Of a stretch of 64,000 nucleotides of DNA, positions 17,711-25,576 are shown one piece after another; the first letter of the stretch is position 1; the number at the start of each line of letters is the position of its first letter. The position numbers were made by a program, and so were the translations under genes. The DNA lies in the NCBI GenBank assembly GCA_964467255.1, contig CAYXPR010000008.1, positions 1-64,000 of the forward strand, read 5' to 3'. The stretch is from CAYXPR01 sp964467255 (GTDB taxonomy: Bacteria > Pseudomonadota > Alphaproteobacteria > Rickettsiales > RGZB01). The notes below the pieces were generated by a model. The model saw nothing but the letters and a program-made list of their open reading frames with translations, ran no database searches and was not told the origin of the DNA.

Positions 17711-18676
17711 ATGGAAAACACCCCTACCCAGAAAAAAGCGGCTTCAAAACCGCATAAAAAATCACCCCCGAAAAAGGCACTGCCTGCAAGCGGCAGCCCT
17801 GTGCTGTGGGGCGTGCTGGGGATTAGCTTTGCCAGTGCCGTGATTGCGATTGGTGCGATGCTGTACTTCTCGCAAGCAACGGTTCCGCCATTGCAGCAAC
17901 CAAGTAATGAACTGGCACAGATGCAGAGCCGCTTTACGTTGCTCGAGCGGCAGATGCAGGCACAGGCCGCGCGTGCTAATGCACCATCGGTTGAAGTGGC
18001 AGCACAGCTTGAAGCGCAGCAGCGCATCATTAAAACGCTGGAAGAAAAACTGGAAACCATGCGTCGCCAGCAGGAAGGCAATGTGCATCAGGCGCAGCTG
18101 AGCGCCATGGTGCTGACACTGGCAAGCCTTCAGCAAAAAGTGGAAGAGGGGGCGCCGCTTGAAGGCGAAATCACCACGCTGCAAAGCCTTGTGACGCTGG
18201 TGTATGGGCAAAACCAAACCGACGACATGCGCCTTGCGCTTTCGCATTTGAATGCGGCGGCGGCAAAAGGTGTGCCGCATCCTGATGCGGTAGAGGCGGC
18301 GTTTGATGCGATGGTGGCGAGTGTGGTGCGCCACACGGCCGAAGCGCAAAAGAATGATGGTTGGCGCGGCTGGCTGCGCGCAGTGCTGGCGCGCTTTATT
18401 ACCGTGCGCGCGATGGATAAAAAAGGCGAAGGCGTGGATGCTATCCTCACCCGTGCGGAAGAGGCATTGGAAGCAAAAGACTTAGCGCAGGCGCTGGCGA
18501 TATTAAACACATTACCGCCACAACTACAGACGCTAACGCAGGGCGTGAAGGATGTGTTGAACCTGCGTATTTCAGCGCAGCAAGCGGTGCTGAAATTGCA
18601 GCATGTGCTGCACGATGAATTACGCGCCACACTCTCGGCTCCTGCACCCGCCGCGCCTGCTGAAGCGGGTGAGTGA
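17711..18676 (+). CDS. Mic60/mitofilin-family inner-membrane protein
   Basis: The protein has a Lys/Pro-rich cytoplasmic N-terminus, one membrane helix near residues 35-60 (VLWGVLGISFASAVIAIGAMLYF) and a long periplasmic coiled coil (residues about 75-140). A helical C-terminal domain follows, resembling the mitofilin domain of alphaproteobacterial Mic60 (COG4223). The location between hemD and hemY is the conserved context reported for alphaproteobacterial Mic60, which shapes intracytoplasmic membranes and is the ancestor of the mitochondrial cristae-junction protein. At 321 residues it is on the short side. A GTG at 17705 is an alternative start; neither start has a clear ribosome-binding site. 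Confidence 0.82.
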   Translation: MENTPTQKKAASKPHKKSPPKKALPASGSPVLWGVLGISFASAVIAIGAMLYFSQATVPPLQQPSNELAQMQSRFTLLERQMQAQAARANAPSVEVAAQLEAQQRIIKTLEEKLETMRRQQEGNVHQAQLSAMVLTLASLQQKVEEGAPLEGEITTLQSLVTLVYGQNQTDDMRLALSHLNAAAAKGVPHPDAVEAAFDAMVASVVRHTAEAQKNDGWRGWLRAVLARFITVRAMDKKGEGVDAILTRAEEALEAKDLAQALAILNTLPPQLQTLTQGVKDVLNLRISAQQAVLKLQHVLHDELRATLSAPAPAAPAEAGE

Positions 18677-18677
18677 T

Positions 18678-19997
18678 ATGCTGCGACTCTTGATATTACT
18701 TGCGGTATTGGCGGCGCTTTCCCTCGGCGCTTCGTGGGTGCTGGATAATAATGGCGCGGTGGAACTAGTGTGGTTGGGATATGAGATTCGCACCAGCGTC
18801 GCATTCCTATTTTTGCTGATGGGAATACTGCTCGTATTACTTGTGCTGACGCTCGACATTATCCGCTTTATCCGCGGTATACCCTCGCGGCTTTCACTTG
18901 CGTTTTCGTCGAACCGTCAGGAAAAAGCGCTCGTGGCAGTGACTGCGGGTTTTACCGCACTTGCAATTAATGACGTAAAAAACGTGCGCCGCTCGGCAGA
19001 AAGATTGCAACGACTGCTGGGGCGTACTCAGCCTTTGGCATTGTTGCTGGCCGCGGAATCAGCGCGGCTTGAGGGCAACCACGCAAAAGCCAAAGAGCAC
19101 TACCTTGAGCTGGCAAAGCATAAGCAAACGGAAACACTCGGCATTAAGGGGTTGATGGCGCAGGCGCTGAAGGAAGAAAACACGGAAGAGGCATTGAAAC
19201 TGGCGCGCGGTGCCTATGACAAACAGCCGAAGCTGGAAGGCGTGGCACCGACACTGGTGGGGCTGTATAAACGCGCCGGACGTTTTGACGAAGCCCTTCA
19301 GGTGGTAGAAAAATCCACACGCGGATTTTTACCGCGCGCGAGCGTGTTTAAGCCGGAGGAACATGCGCGGCTGTTGCTGACACAAGCACAAGGCTTGATG
19401 AGCGAGCAGCATAATGTGCAGGCCGAAGCCTTGCTGAAAAAAGCCCACGCACTTGCGCCGGAAGATGTGCCGGTAAACACTGCCTATGCCGAAGTGCTGG
19501 TGGCGCTGGGTAAATTGAAAAAAGCAGAAGCACTTATTGCCGTGCAGTGGAAACGAAAGCCATATCCCGAACATGTTGAGGTGTTAAAAGGCATGTACTC
19601 CAGCTTGCCACCCGCGAAGTTGCTTAAAACAGCGGAGCGGTTTTTGAAGATGACGCCAGAGGATGCGGTAGCGCATATGCTGTTGGCAGAGGCAGCCCTA
19701 GCCACAGACGATTTAACCCGCGCCCGTAACCATGCCAAGCTGGCGATGGCGCACCGCGAAACTACGGACCTGTGCTTGCTTATGGCACGCGTGGAAGAGA
19801 AGTCGGGCGAGGAGCATGCCGACGAGGCCGCCAGCTGGCGGCGCAAAGCCACGCAGGCTTTCCTGCCCGCGCAGTGGCTATGCAGCGCCTGTGCCCGCCC
19901 GCATGCCCGCTGGCAGATGCAGTGCAGCCAGTGCCGCGCGACCGACAGTATTGTGTGGGATACGTCAGCACGCATGACGCCACACGAGGCGGCATAA
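18678..19997 (+). CDS. hemY: HemY-type TPR membrane protein
   Basis: This is the HemY N-terminal family (COG3898), not protoporphyrinogen oxidase. Two N-terminal membrane helices (LLILLAVLAALSLGASWVL and VAFLFLLMGILLVLLVLTL) are followed by about 350 residues of TPR-like helical repeats in the periplasm or cytoplasm. The C-terminus carries a small zinc-ribbon-like module with paired cysteines (CSACARPHARWQMQCSQC), a feature shared by alphaproteobacterial members. The start directly follows the mic60 stop (TGATATG). A role in haem-pathway or envelope organisation is inferred from context only. Confidence 0.9.
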   Translation: MLRLLILLAVLAALSLGASWVLDNNGAVELVWLGYEIRTSVAFLFLLMGILLVLLVLTLDIIRFIRGIPSRLSLAFSSNRQEKALVAVTAGFTALAINDVKNVRRSAERLQRLLGRTQPLALLLAAESARLEGNHAKAKEHYLELAKHKQTETLGIKGLMAQALKEENTEEALKLARGAYDKQPKLEGVAPTLVGLYKRAGRFDEALQVVEKSTRGFLPRASVFKPEEHARLLLTQAQGLMSEQHNVQAEALLKKAHALAPEDVPVNTAYAEVLVALGKLKKAEALIAVQWKRKPYPEHVEVLKGMYSSLPPAKLLKTAERFLKMTPEDAVAHMLLAEAALATDDLTRARNHAKLAMAHRETTDLCLLMARVEEKSGEEHADEAASWRRKATQAFLPAQWLCSACARPHARWQMQCSQCRATDSIVWDTSARMTPHEAA

Positions 19998-20029
19998 AGC
20001 CGCCATCCGTGCTAGCATCAGCGCGTTAA

Positions 20030-20419
20030 TTAGTACTCAAAGCGGAGCTGAAGGCCAAGGAAGCGCTTTTTCTGGTTTGCGCCCAAGGAAAGATAGGCGC
20101 GTTCAAAGCGGCGCACCTCGTGGCTGGTATTGTCATACACCAGCGTTTCAGCAGCGTACACGTTGCTATGCTTCTTCAAGACCACAAAGCGGTCATCGGA
20201 AGGGTCTTCAGCGTTGCCTTTGAACAGCAGCGCACCGAAGCGCTTACCATTTTCAGACATGCCTGCAACCTGTGGATCGGCACCGTAGAGATTTTTTAGA
20301 TCCTGATTATCAACGTAGTTTACCGAGGCACAGGCAAACAGACCACTGCTCGCACATAACACGCTTACGAGCTGAAAGAATTTGTGGCCGACCGCCCTTA
20401 TTGTGCGGAAATTGCCCAT
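20030..20419 (-). CDS. Predicted small lipoprotein
   Basis: I do not recognise this family. The 129-residue product starts with a signal peptide ending in a plausible lipobox (SGLFAC, Cys near residue 30). The mature region is about 100 residues, rich in charged residues, ending in an aromatic C-terminus (GLQLRFEY) of the kind seen in beta-barrel or outer-membrane proteins. A GGAGGTAATATCC site lies just upstream of the ATG. It stands alone between hemY and the divergent pterin-dehydratase operon. Confidence 0.7.
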   Translation of the reverse strand: MGNFRTIRAVGHKFFQLVSVLCASSGLFACASVNYVDNQDLKNLYGADPQVAGMSENGKRFGALLFKGNAEDPSDDRFVVLKKHSNVYAAETLVYDNTSHEVRRFERAYLSLGANQKKRFLGLQLRFEY

Positions 20420-20509
20420 GGATATTACCTCCTTCTTTCTTTATACCATAATGGCGCAGATAAATCATTAAATATCCGCAGAAAACCAAGGGTTTCAGGA
20501 GATAATCGG

Positions 20510-20524
20510 TGCTGCATTGCAGCA
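20510..20524. promoter_or_regulatory. Perfect palindrome in a divergent spacer
   Basis: TGCTGCA-T-TGCAGCA lies between the lipoprotein gene (minus) and the dehydratase operon (plus). Its position suggests an operator, but I cannot name a regulator. Confidence 0.3.
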
Positions 20525-20649
20525 TGATAATGCGTTGATTTTCCGTGCGGATTTGAACCGTTTTTTGCAAGTGCTTGAATGATAGGGTAAATCACAGTAG
20601 CATCTGTTTTACGATGGCAAATCAACAGGAAGGAGCAGTGCAAAAAACG

Positions 20650-20988
20650 ATGTCAGACACCCCTTCCTGCACACCCTGTAACGACCCCTCACAAGCACCA
20701 ATGGCACCTGCCGCCGCGCAGAAAAAGCGTGAGGCGCTCCCGCACTGGAAATTGACCGACGGTGCAAAAGCACTCGAGCGGAACGTGACATTCAAAAACT
20801 GGAAACAGGCTTTTGCACTGGTGAAAAAGCTGGATGTGTTGGCGGAAGCCGAAAAGCATCACCCCGATATTCATTTTGGCTGGGGGTACTGCAACATTAC
20901 ACTGACCACGCATAATATTGGCGGCCTTTCCGAGAATGATTTTATCATGGCGGCAAAAATTGAAACACTCATAGGAAGTGATGCATGA
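20650..20988 (+). CDS. phhB: 4a-hydroxytetrahydrobiopterin dehydratase (PCD)
   Basis: PCD dehydrates the 4a-carbinolamine formed by aromatic amino acid hydroxylases, and homologues act in molybdopterin metabolism. The core WKLTDGAKALERNVTFKNW, the catalytic KHHPDIHFGWGYCNITLTTH and the tail GLSENDFIMAAKIE are diagnostic. I chose the ATG at 20650 (112 residues), preceded by GGAAGGAG; the frame is open to 20575. The N-terminal 25 residues are a Cys/Pro-rich extension without similarity. The stop overlaps the next start (ATGA), so it is translationally coupled to the dipeptidase. No phenylalanine hydroxylase is nearby. Confidence 0.93.
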   Translation: MSDTPSCTPCNDPSQAPMAPAAAQKKREALPHWKLTDGAKALERNVTFKNWKQAFALVKKLDVLAEAEKHHPDIHFGWGYCNITLTTHNIGGLSENDFIMAAKIETLIGSDA

Positions 20989-21539
20989 AACTGGTTCATG
21001 TGAAACCGCCCGCGTTTGATGTGGATGTGGATATACGTTACGCCACGGCGGAGAATTTCACCGGCAAGCCGGTGTATAAAAAAGCGGAAGCTTACCTTGC
21101 GCCGGAAGCGGCAGAGGCTTTTACGCGCGCGATTAAACTCGCGCACGAACTGGGTCTGCGGTTTAAATTGTTTGATGCGTTCCGCCCGAAAGAAGCGCAA
21201 CTGGCGCTGTGGAACCATACGCCCGACCCTGATTTCATTTCGCACCCTGACACAGGTAGCTGCCCACACTGCCGCGGTGTGGCGGTGGACGTGAACCTGC
21301 TCGATAAGCATGGTAAGGAACTGGATATGGGCACAGGGTTTGATGCGTTTACGCCAAAATCGCACCACGGCAACCTTGAGATTTCAAAAAAAGCACAGGA
21401 GAATCGGTACCTGCTGATGGGCATTATGACCACGGCGGGGTGGGATTTTTACCGCAATGAATGGTGGCATTACCAGTTATTTAACGCGCGGCAATACACG
21501 CTCTACAGCGATGCTGAAGCCGGCACGGGGATGATGTGA
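20985..21539 (+). CDS. ddpX: D-alanyl-D-alanine dipeptidase (VanX/DdpX family)
   Basis: This zinc peptidase hydrolyses D-Ala-D-Ala. The 184-residue sequence shows the zinc-site motif HCRGVAVDVNLLD (HxxGxAxD) and the catalytic EWWHY (ExxH) near the C-terminus, plus the conserved FDAFRP substrate-binding segment. There is no signal peptide, so it should act in the cytoplasm, as in Gram-negative DdpX, which salvages D-Ala from turnover. A CPHC pair sits within the zinc motif (GSCPHCRG), which is unusual. It overlaps PCD and the following methyltransferase frame. Vancomycin resistance is not implied. Confidence 0.93.
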   Translation: MKLVHVKPPAFDVDVDIRYATAENFTGKPVYKKAEAYLAPEAAEAFTRAIKLAHELGLRFKLFDAFRPKEAQLALWNHTPDPDFISHPDTGSCPHCRGVAVDVNLLDKHGKELDMGTGFDAFTPKSHHGNLEISKKAQENRYLLMGIMTTAGWDFYRNEWWHYQLFNARQYTLYSDAEAGTGMM

Positions 21540-21556
21540 TTCAGAGGAAAATAAAG

Positions 21557-22384
21557 ATGTTTCTGCGGAAAAATTTTTCCGGGAGCACATACCAAAACGT
21601 TAAAAAATTATACAAAAGGTGTTTTTTTACTCCCGCTGGAATGAGGCGGTACTTTGCGAAGATTGGTGCTGGCAAGCATTGCGTAGTATGTGGGGCAACA
21701 TGCGGCTCTTTCTTACCGAGCAAGAATTCATTACGAGTTACCAAAGAGGCAGATATTATTTCATGCAAATCGCTGTTACAAGCGGTGTGCCCACAGTGTG
21801 AGTGCTGTGCGCGGTTGCGTGTGCTGTGGCTTTTATGGGAACAAACCGGCTTTTTTAAAAGACTGCCTGATCTTGTAATCCTGCATTTTGCACCCGAACG
21901 GGCGGCTTCTATAAACCTTCAGGCGGCGGCCAAAGAGTATCATGCCTGTGATATTGATGTATCGCACTACAAGCACATCACATCAATCACCCAACAAGAT
22001 ATTACGGCGCTGACATATGCGGATGAACAGTTTGATGCATTGATATGCTCCCATGTTCTGGAACACATCATAGATGATGCACTTGCAATGCGAAACCTAC
22101 ACCGTGTTTTGAAGAAAGGCGGCAAGGCTTACTTGCTGGTGCCCATCGGTAAGAAACTGACCCACACCAAAGAGGATAGCAGCATTACTAAGCCTGAAGA
22201 CAGGGAAGAAGCGTTCGGGCAGTTTGACCATGTGCGGATTTATGCGCGTGCGGATTTTATTGCACGGCTTGAGAAAGCGGGATTCAAAGTAACGCCGTCG
22301 CGTCCGAAAATGACGGAAGAAGAAATGGTGCGCTATGGCTGCGAGGATAAGGACGAAGAAATTTTTGTGTGCGAGAAGGTTTAA
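21557..22384 (+). CDS. SAM-dependent methyltransferase with N-terminal Cys cluster
   Basis: The C-terminal two-thirds is a class I methyltransferase of the type 11 family: FDALICSHVLEHIIDDALAMRNLHRVLKKGG is the classic post-motif region, preceded by a divergent SAM-binding area (LHFAPERAAS). The N-terminal 90 residues hold paired cysteines (CVVCGATC and CPQCECC) that look like a zinc-binding knuckle. I chose the ATG at 21557 (275 residues) because AGAGGA lies 9 nt upstream; a GTG at 21536 overlapping ddpX is possible. The substrate is unknown. Cys-knuckle methyltransferases of this kind often occur near cell-surface glycan genes, but none are next to it. Confidence 0.82.
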   Translation: MFLRKNFSGSTYQNVKKLYKRCFFTPAGMRRYFAKIGAGKHCVVCGATCGSFLPSKNSLRVTKEADIISCKSLLQAVCPQCECCARLRVLWLLWEQTGFFKRLPDLVILHFAPERAASINLQAAAKEYHACDIDVSHYKHITSITQQDITALTYADEQFDALICSHVLEHIIDDALAMRNLHRVLKKGGKAYLLVPIGKKLTHTKEDSSITKPEDREEAFGQFDHVRIYARADFIARLEKAGFKVTPSRPKMTEEEMVRYGCEDKDEEIFVCEKV

Positions 22385-22959
22385 TCCATCTCGGCGTTGA
22401 CGGCTTCCACGCTTACCACTTCCGGCACATAATGTTTCAGCATGTTTTCGATACCGCTTTTGAGCGTCATTGTGCTGCTCGGGCAGCCGGAGCACGAGCC
22501 GTGCAATTCCAGCTTCACCACACCTTCATCAAAACCACGGAACACGATGTCGCCACCGTCTTGCGCTACGGCAGGGCGTACGCGTGTATCAATCAGTTCT
22601 TTGATTTGCTTCACCAGTTCGGAGTCTTCTTCGGTGGAGGTATCGGCCGCATTGTGCGTACCGCCTTTTTTGCCTTCATGCAGCAGCGGGATGCCTGCCA
22701 CGAAATGTTCCATGAGCGTGGTGAGAATCACCGGCTTGATGAGCGGCCACTCAGCATCGTCTTTTTTTGAAACGGTAATGAAATCACCACCGAAGAACAC
22801 GCGTTTTACATCGGCAATCTGGAATAAGGCTTCAGCGAGCGGGGACTGACGTGCCGCTTCTTCATCCGAAAAATCCATGCTACCGCCAGGTAATACTTCC
22901 ACGCCGGGAATAAATTTCAGCGTGTTCGGATTCGGGGTGCTTTCAGTTTGAATAAACAT
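22381..22959 (-). CDS. nfuA: Fe-S cluster scaffold protein NfuA/NifU-like
   Basis: This carrier protein delivers [4Fe-4S] clusters. The N-terminal domain (MFIQTESTPNPNTLKFIPG) is the alphaproteobacterial/mitochondrial NFU1 type. The C-terminal NifU domain carries the cluster-ligating CxxC in HGSCSGCPSS near residue 155. The ATG at 22959 (192 residues) has AAGG at the right distance; the open frame begins five codons earlier. Its stop overlaps that of the convergent methyltransferase by 4 nt, so no terminator lies between them. Confidence 0.96.
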   Translation of the reverse strand: MFIQTESTPNPNTLKFIPGVEVLPGGSMDFSDEEAARQSPLAEALFQIADVKRVFFGGDFITVSKKDDAEWPLIKPVILTTLMEHFVAGIPLLHEGKKGGTHNAADTSTEEDSELVKQIKELIDTRVRPAVAQDGGDIVFRGFDEGVVKLELHGSCSGCPSSTMTLKSGIENMLKHYVPEVVSVEAVNAEMD

Positions 22960-23024
22960 AACGGGAGCCTTCATGTTTCGGTAAGGAGCGGCACTGTATA
23001 ATAACCTAGTAAACTAGTCAACTA

Positions 23025-24176
23025 TTAGGTGCGCGTGGGTTTTCCGCTTTGTAAATAAAGCTCGCAACCTTGCCGTGCGGCTTCTTTTTTGGCGTTGCTG
23101 GCGGCTTCTAACCCCAGCACGGTGGCGTAGCCCTTTTTCTGCCAGCCCTCGGCTTCTTTTAACGATGTGCCGAAGGGCAGATACAGGCGCTGGGTGGGTT
23201 TTGGTGCAGTCAGGTTACGCTGCAGCGTGCTGACCAGCAGTGAAAAGCCCACGGCTTCTTCCTGCGGTTCGGCACCTGGAATGAGGTAACGCCCGCCACG
23301 ACCGAGCTCTTCGCGGCTGCTCGCAGAAAAGAACGAGAAAGTGCTGCCCGTGTGATATTCGAAACCACGGCGTTCCAGCGGATCAATGGTGATGGTGAGC
23401 TTCGGCATCTGCTTGGCGAGAATCTCCACGATGCTGGCAAGGTGCGCCACCATGGCCGCGCCCGCTTTTGGCAGCGTCATTTTTTTAAGAGCGGCCAGCG
23501 TGGTTTTTGCCTCGCCTGCGCTGCGTAAAATCACTTCAATTTGTTTCACGGTGGCGGCATCGGCCTGCTTGCGGATGGCGGCGATGTCCTTGCGTTCAAT
23601 CTTTTCAAGCAGGATACGGCGTTGCGATTTGGTGAGTGCGGCAGCATCCAGCAGCACGGGCGCAAGGCCGGGCAAGCTGAAATCCACCGACAATTCCGTG
23701 ATGCCGAGTTCGTTTAAGGCACCTGCGGCAACCAGTACCACTTCGGCATCGGCTGATGGGCTGGTGGAGCCAATCAGCTCGGCACCCACCTGACGCAGTT
23801 GGCGTTCAGCATAGAGCCCTTCGCCCTGCACGCGAAACACATTGCCCGCGTAAGAAAGGCGAAGCGGGCGCGGTTCTGACTTCAGGCGGCTTCCGGCAAT
23901 GCGCGCCACCTGAATGGTCATGTCGGCTCTGAGCGCAATCATCTGGCGCGAAAGCGGGTCCATCAAGCGGAAAGTCTGGTGTTTCAGCCGGTCATCCTTG
24001 CCCATCAGCAAGGTGGTTTCAAATTCGAGTATGGGTGGGCTGACTTGTTGGTAGCCAAAGCGTGCCGTGTGCGCCAGCATCTGCGAGGCAATCGCGGCTT
24101 CAAATTCAGCCGTGCCCGGCAGCATGTCTTTAAAACCGGCGGGGAGCAGACTAGGGATTTTCTTTTTTATGGCCAT
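23025..24176 (-). CDS. hisZ: ATP phosphoribosyltransferase regulatory subunit
   Basis: HisZ is a catalytically dead histidyl-tRNA synthetase paralogue that pairs with short-form HisG in the first step of histidine synthesis. The 383-residue sequence keeps the class II synthetase-like opening (LPAGFKDMLPG) and motif 2 region (LRLSYAGNVFRVQ). It ends without the HisRS anticodon-binding domain. hisG is not adjacent; hisI is at 54.8 kb, so histidine genes are scattered. HisS is the main alternative, but the length and the diverged motif 3 favour HisZ. Confidence 0.88.
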   Translation of the reverse strand: MAIKKKIPSLLPAGFKDMLPGTAEFEAAIASQMLAHTARFGYQQVSPPILEFETTLLMGKDDRLKHQTFRLMDPLSRQMIALRADMTIQVARIAGSRLKSEPRPLRLSYAGNVFRVQGEGLYAERQLRQVGAELIGSTSPSADAEVVLVAAGALNELGITELSVDFSLPGLAPVLLDAAALTKSQRRILLEKIERKDIAAIRKQADAATVKQIEVILRSAGEAKTTLAALKKMTLPKAGAAMVAHLASIVEILAKQMPKLTITIDPLERRGFEYHTGSTFSFFSASSREELGRGGRYLIPGAEPQEEAVGFSLLVSTLQRNLTAPKPTQRLYLPFGTSLKEAEGWQKKGYATVLGLEAASNAKKEAARQGCELYLQSGKPTRT

Positions 24177-24255
24177 AACAACAACGGGTTTTATCGCAGC
24201 AGAGGTTAAGGTGGAAGCACATTCTTGCCGAAAAACACTGTCTTTGAAAGCGAAT

Positions 24256-24284
24256 TTGTATTTTCAGCAGAAAACCTCTATAAC
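24256..24284 (+). promoter_or_regulatory. Candidate sigma-70 promoter of the RND operon
   Basis: TTGTAT (24256-24261) and TATAAC (24279-24284) are separated by 17 nt, 36 nt upstream of the adaptor start codon. Confidence 0.35.
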
Positions 24285-24319
24285 CGTGGAAGCAATTTAA
24301 AAACGCGGCACGGCACTTC

Positions 24320-25576
24320 ATGCTTAACGACCCACGATTTAATTCCCCACTGGTGGCAGAAAAAATGCAGAGTGCCCGCGTGCAGGCCGAGCGTGCCAAA
24401 ACCCGATTCGATGGCCTTAAAAAACCGTATCGCACCACCATAGTGATTAGTGTGGGCGTGGTGCTGTGGCTGCTTTCAGGGCTGATTTTTGGTGATGACC
24501 CCGTGCCGGATAAAAGCTCTGCCGCCAGTGTCACCCAGGTGGCAACCGTGGCGGTGATTGAAAGCACCGCCGAGCCGCGCGTGCGGAATGTATCCCTTTT
24601 TGGTGTGACGGAGCCGCGCCGCACCGTGCGCCTGAAAGCAGAAACCGAAGGCCGCGTTTTAGAAATCAAAGTGCCGGAAGGCGCGTTTGTGCGCGAGGGG
24701 GATGTAATTTTAACCATCGCGGACCGCGACCGCAGCGCCCGCGTGGCCGAAGCCAATGCACTCGTGAAGCAGCGCGAGTCAGAATATAACGCCGCCGTGG
24801 CACTCTCGAAAAAAGGCTATCAGTCGGATGTGGAACTGAAGCGTTCTGCAGCAAACCTCGCATCCGCCAAGGCGCAGCTTTCGCAGTCCCGCGTGCAGCA
24901 GGGGCAAACCAAAGTGCGCGCCCCGTTTGATGGCGTGATTGACCGCATCCCTGTGGAGCAAGGCGACTTGGTGGGGCAGGGCATGGGCGGCCAAGGTGAG
25001 GGCGGCGAATCAGATGGTGTGGCGGTGCTGATTGAGCGCACACCGCTGCTGGCGGTGGGCCAAGTGGCCGAGCGCGTGGTGCGCGACATTACGGTGGGCA
25101 TGCCTGCCAGCGTGAAACTGATTACCGGCGAAACCGCCGAAGGCACGGTGACATATTTAAGCACCGTGGCGGACACGGCGACGCGCACCTTCCGTATTGA
25201 GGTGGAAGTGCCGAATGCCGAAGGCAAACTGAAAGCAGGCATGACGAGTGAAATCACCATTCCGGTGGATATGGAAAAAGCGCATTTGGTGCCATCTTCT
25301 GCACTGTCGCTGAACGATGCGGGGCAAGTGGGCATCAAGGTGCTGGAGGTGAAAGAAAAAACGGCAGACGGCATGAAGGGCACGGCGCGCTTCTACCCCG
25401 TGAAACTCACCGAAGATGTGGCCAAAGGCATGTGGGTGACCGGTTTGCCGGATAAAGCGCAAATCATTACGCTGGGGCAGGCGTTCTTAAAAGAAGGCAG
25501 CGAAGCCGTGGGCAAAACAATCGCGCCGGAAGCTGCTACACCGCCCGCAGGGAAGGCCGATGGAAGCACTGATTAA
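24320..25576 (+). CDS. RND efflux periplasmic adaptor (membrane fusion protein)
   Basis: This adaptor links an inner-membrane RND pump to an outer-membrane channel. The 418-residue protein has one N-terminal membrane anchor near residues 38-60 (TIVISVGVVLWLLSGLIFG). It is followed by a lipoyl/barrel-sandwich domain (RLKAETEGRVLEIKVPEGAFVREGDVIL), a coiled-coil hairpin, the returning lipoyl half (VRAPFDGVIDRIPVEQGDLV) and a beta-barrel domain. The stop lies 17 nt inside the following pump gene. No outer-membrane factor gene is adjacent. Confidence 0.93.
   Translation: MLNDPRFNSPLVAEKMQSARVQAERAKTRFDGLKKPYRTTIVISVGVVLWLLSGLIFGDDPVPDKSSAASVTQVATVAVIESTAEPRVRNVSLFGVTEPRRTVRLKAETEGRVLEIKVPEGAFVREGDVILTIADRDRSARVAEANALVKQRESEYNAAVALSKKGYQSDVELKRSAANLASAKAQLSQSRVQQGQTKVRAPFDGVIDRIPVEQGDLVGQGMGGQGEGGESDGVAVLIERTPLLAVGQVAERVVRDITVGMPASVKLITGETAEGTVTYLSTVADTATRTFRIEVEVPNAEGKLKAGMTSEITIPVDMEKAHLVPSSALSLNDAGQVGIKVLEVKEKTADGMKGTARFYPVKLTEDVAKGMWVTGLPDKAQIITLGQAFLKEGSEAVGKTIAPEAATPPAGKADGSTD

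Noticed and set aside
18678..19997. hemY as protoporphyrinogen oxidase
   Set aside because: The protein has membrane helices plus TPR repeats and a zinc-ribbon-like end, with no FAD fold; it is the other protein family that shares the name.
20025..20039. CtrA-like TTAA-N7-TCAA near 20.03 kb
   Set aside because: It has a mismatch and overlaps the 3' end of a convergent gene pair, with no start codon downstream.
20985..21539. Vancomycin-resistance gene vanX
   Set aside because: No vanH, vanA or regulator genes are near, and Gram-negative DdpX-type dipeptidases serve D-Ala salvage.
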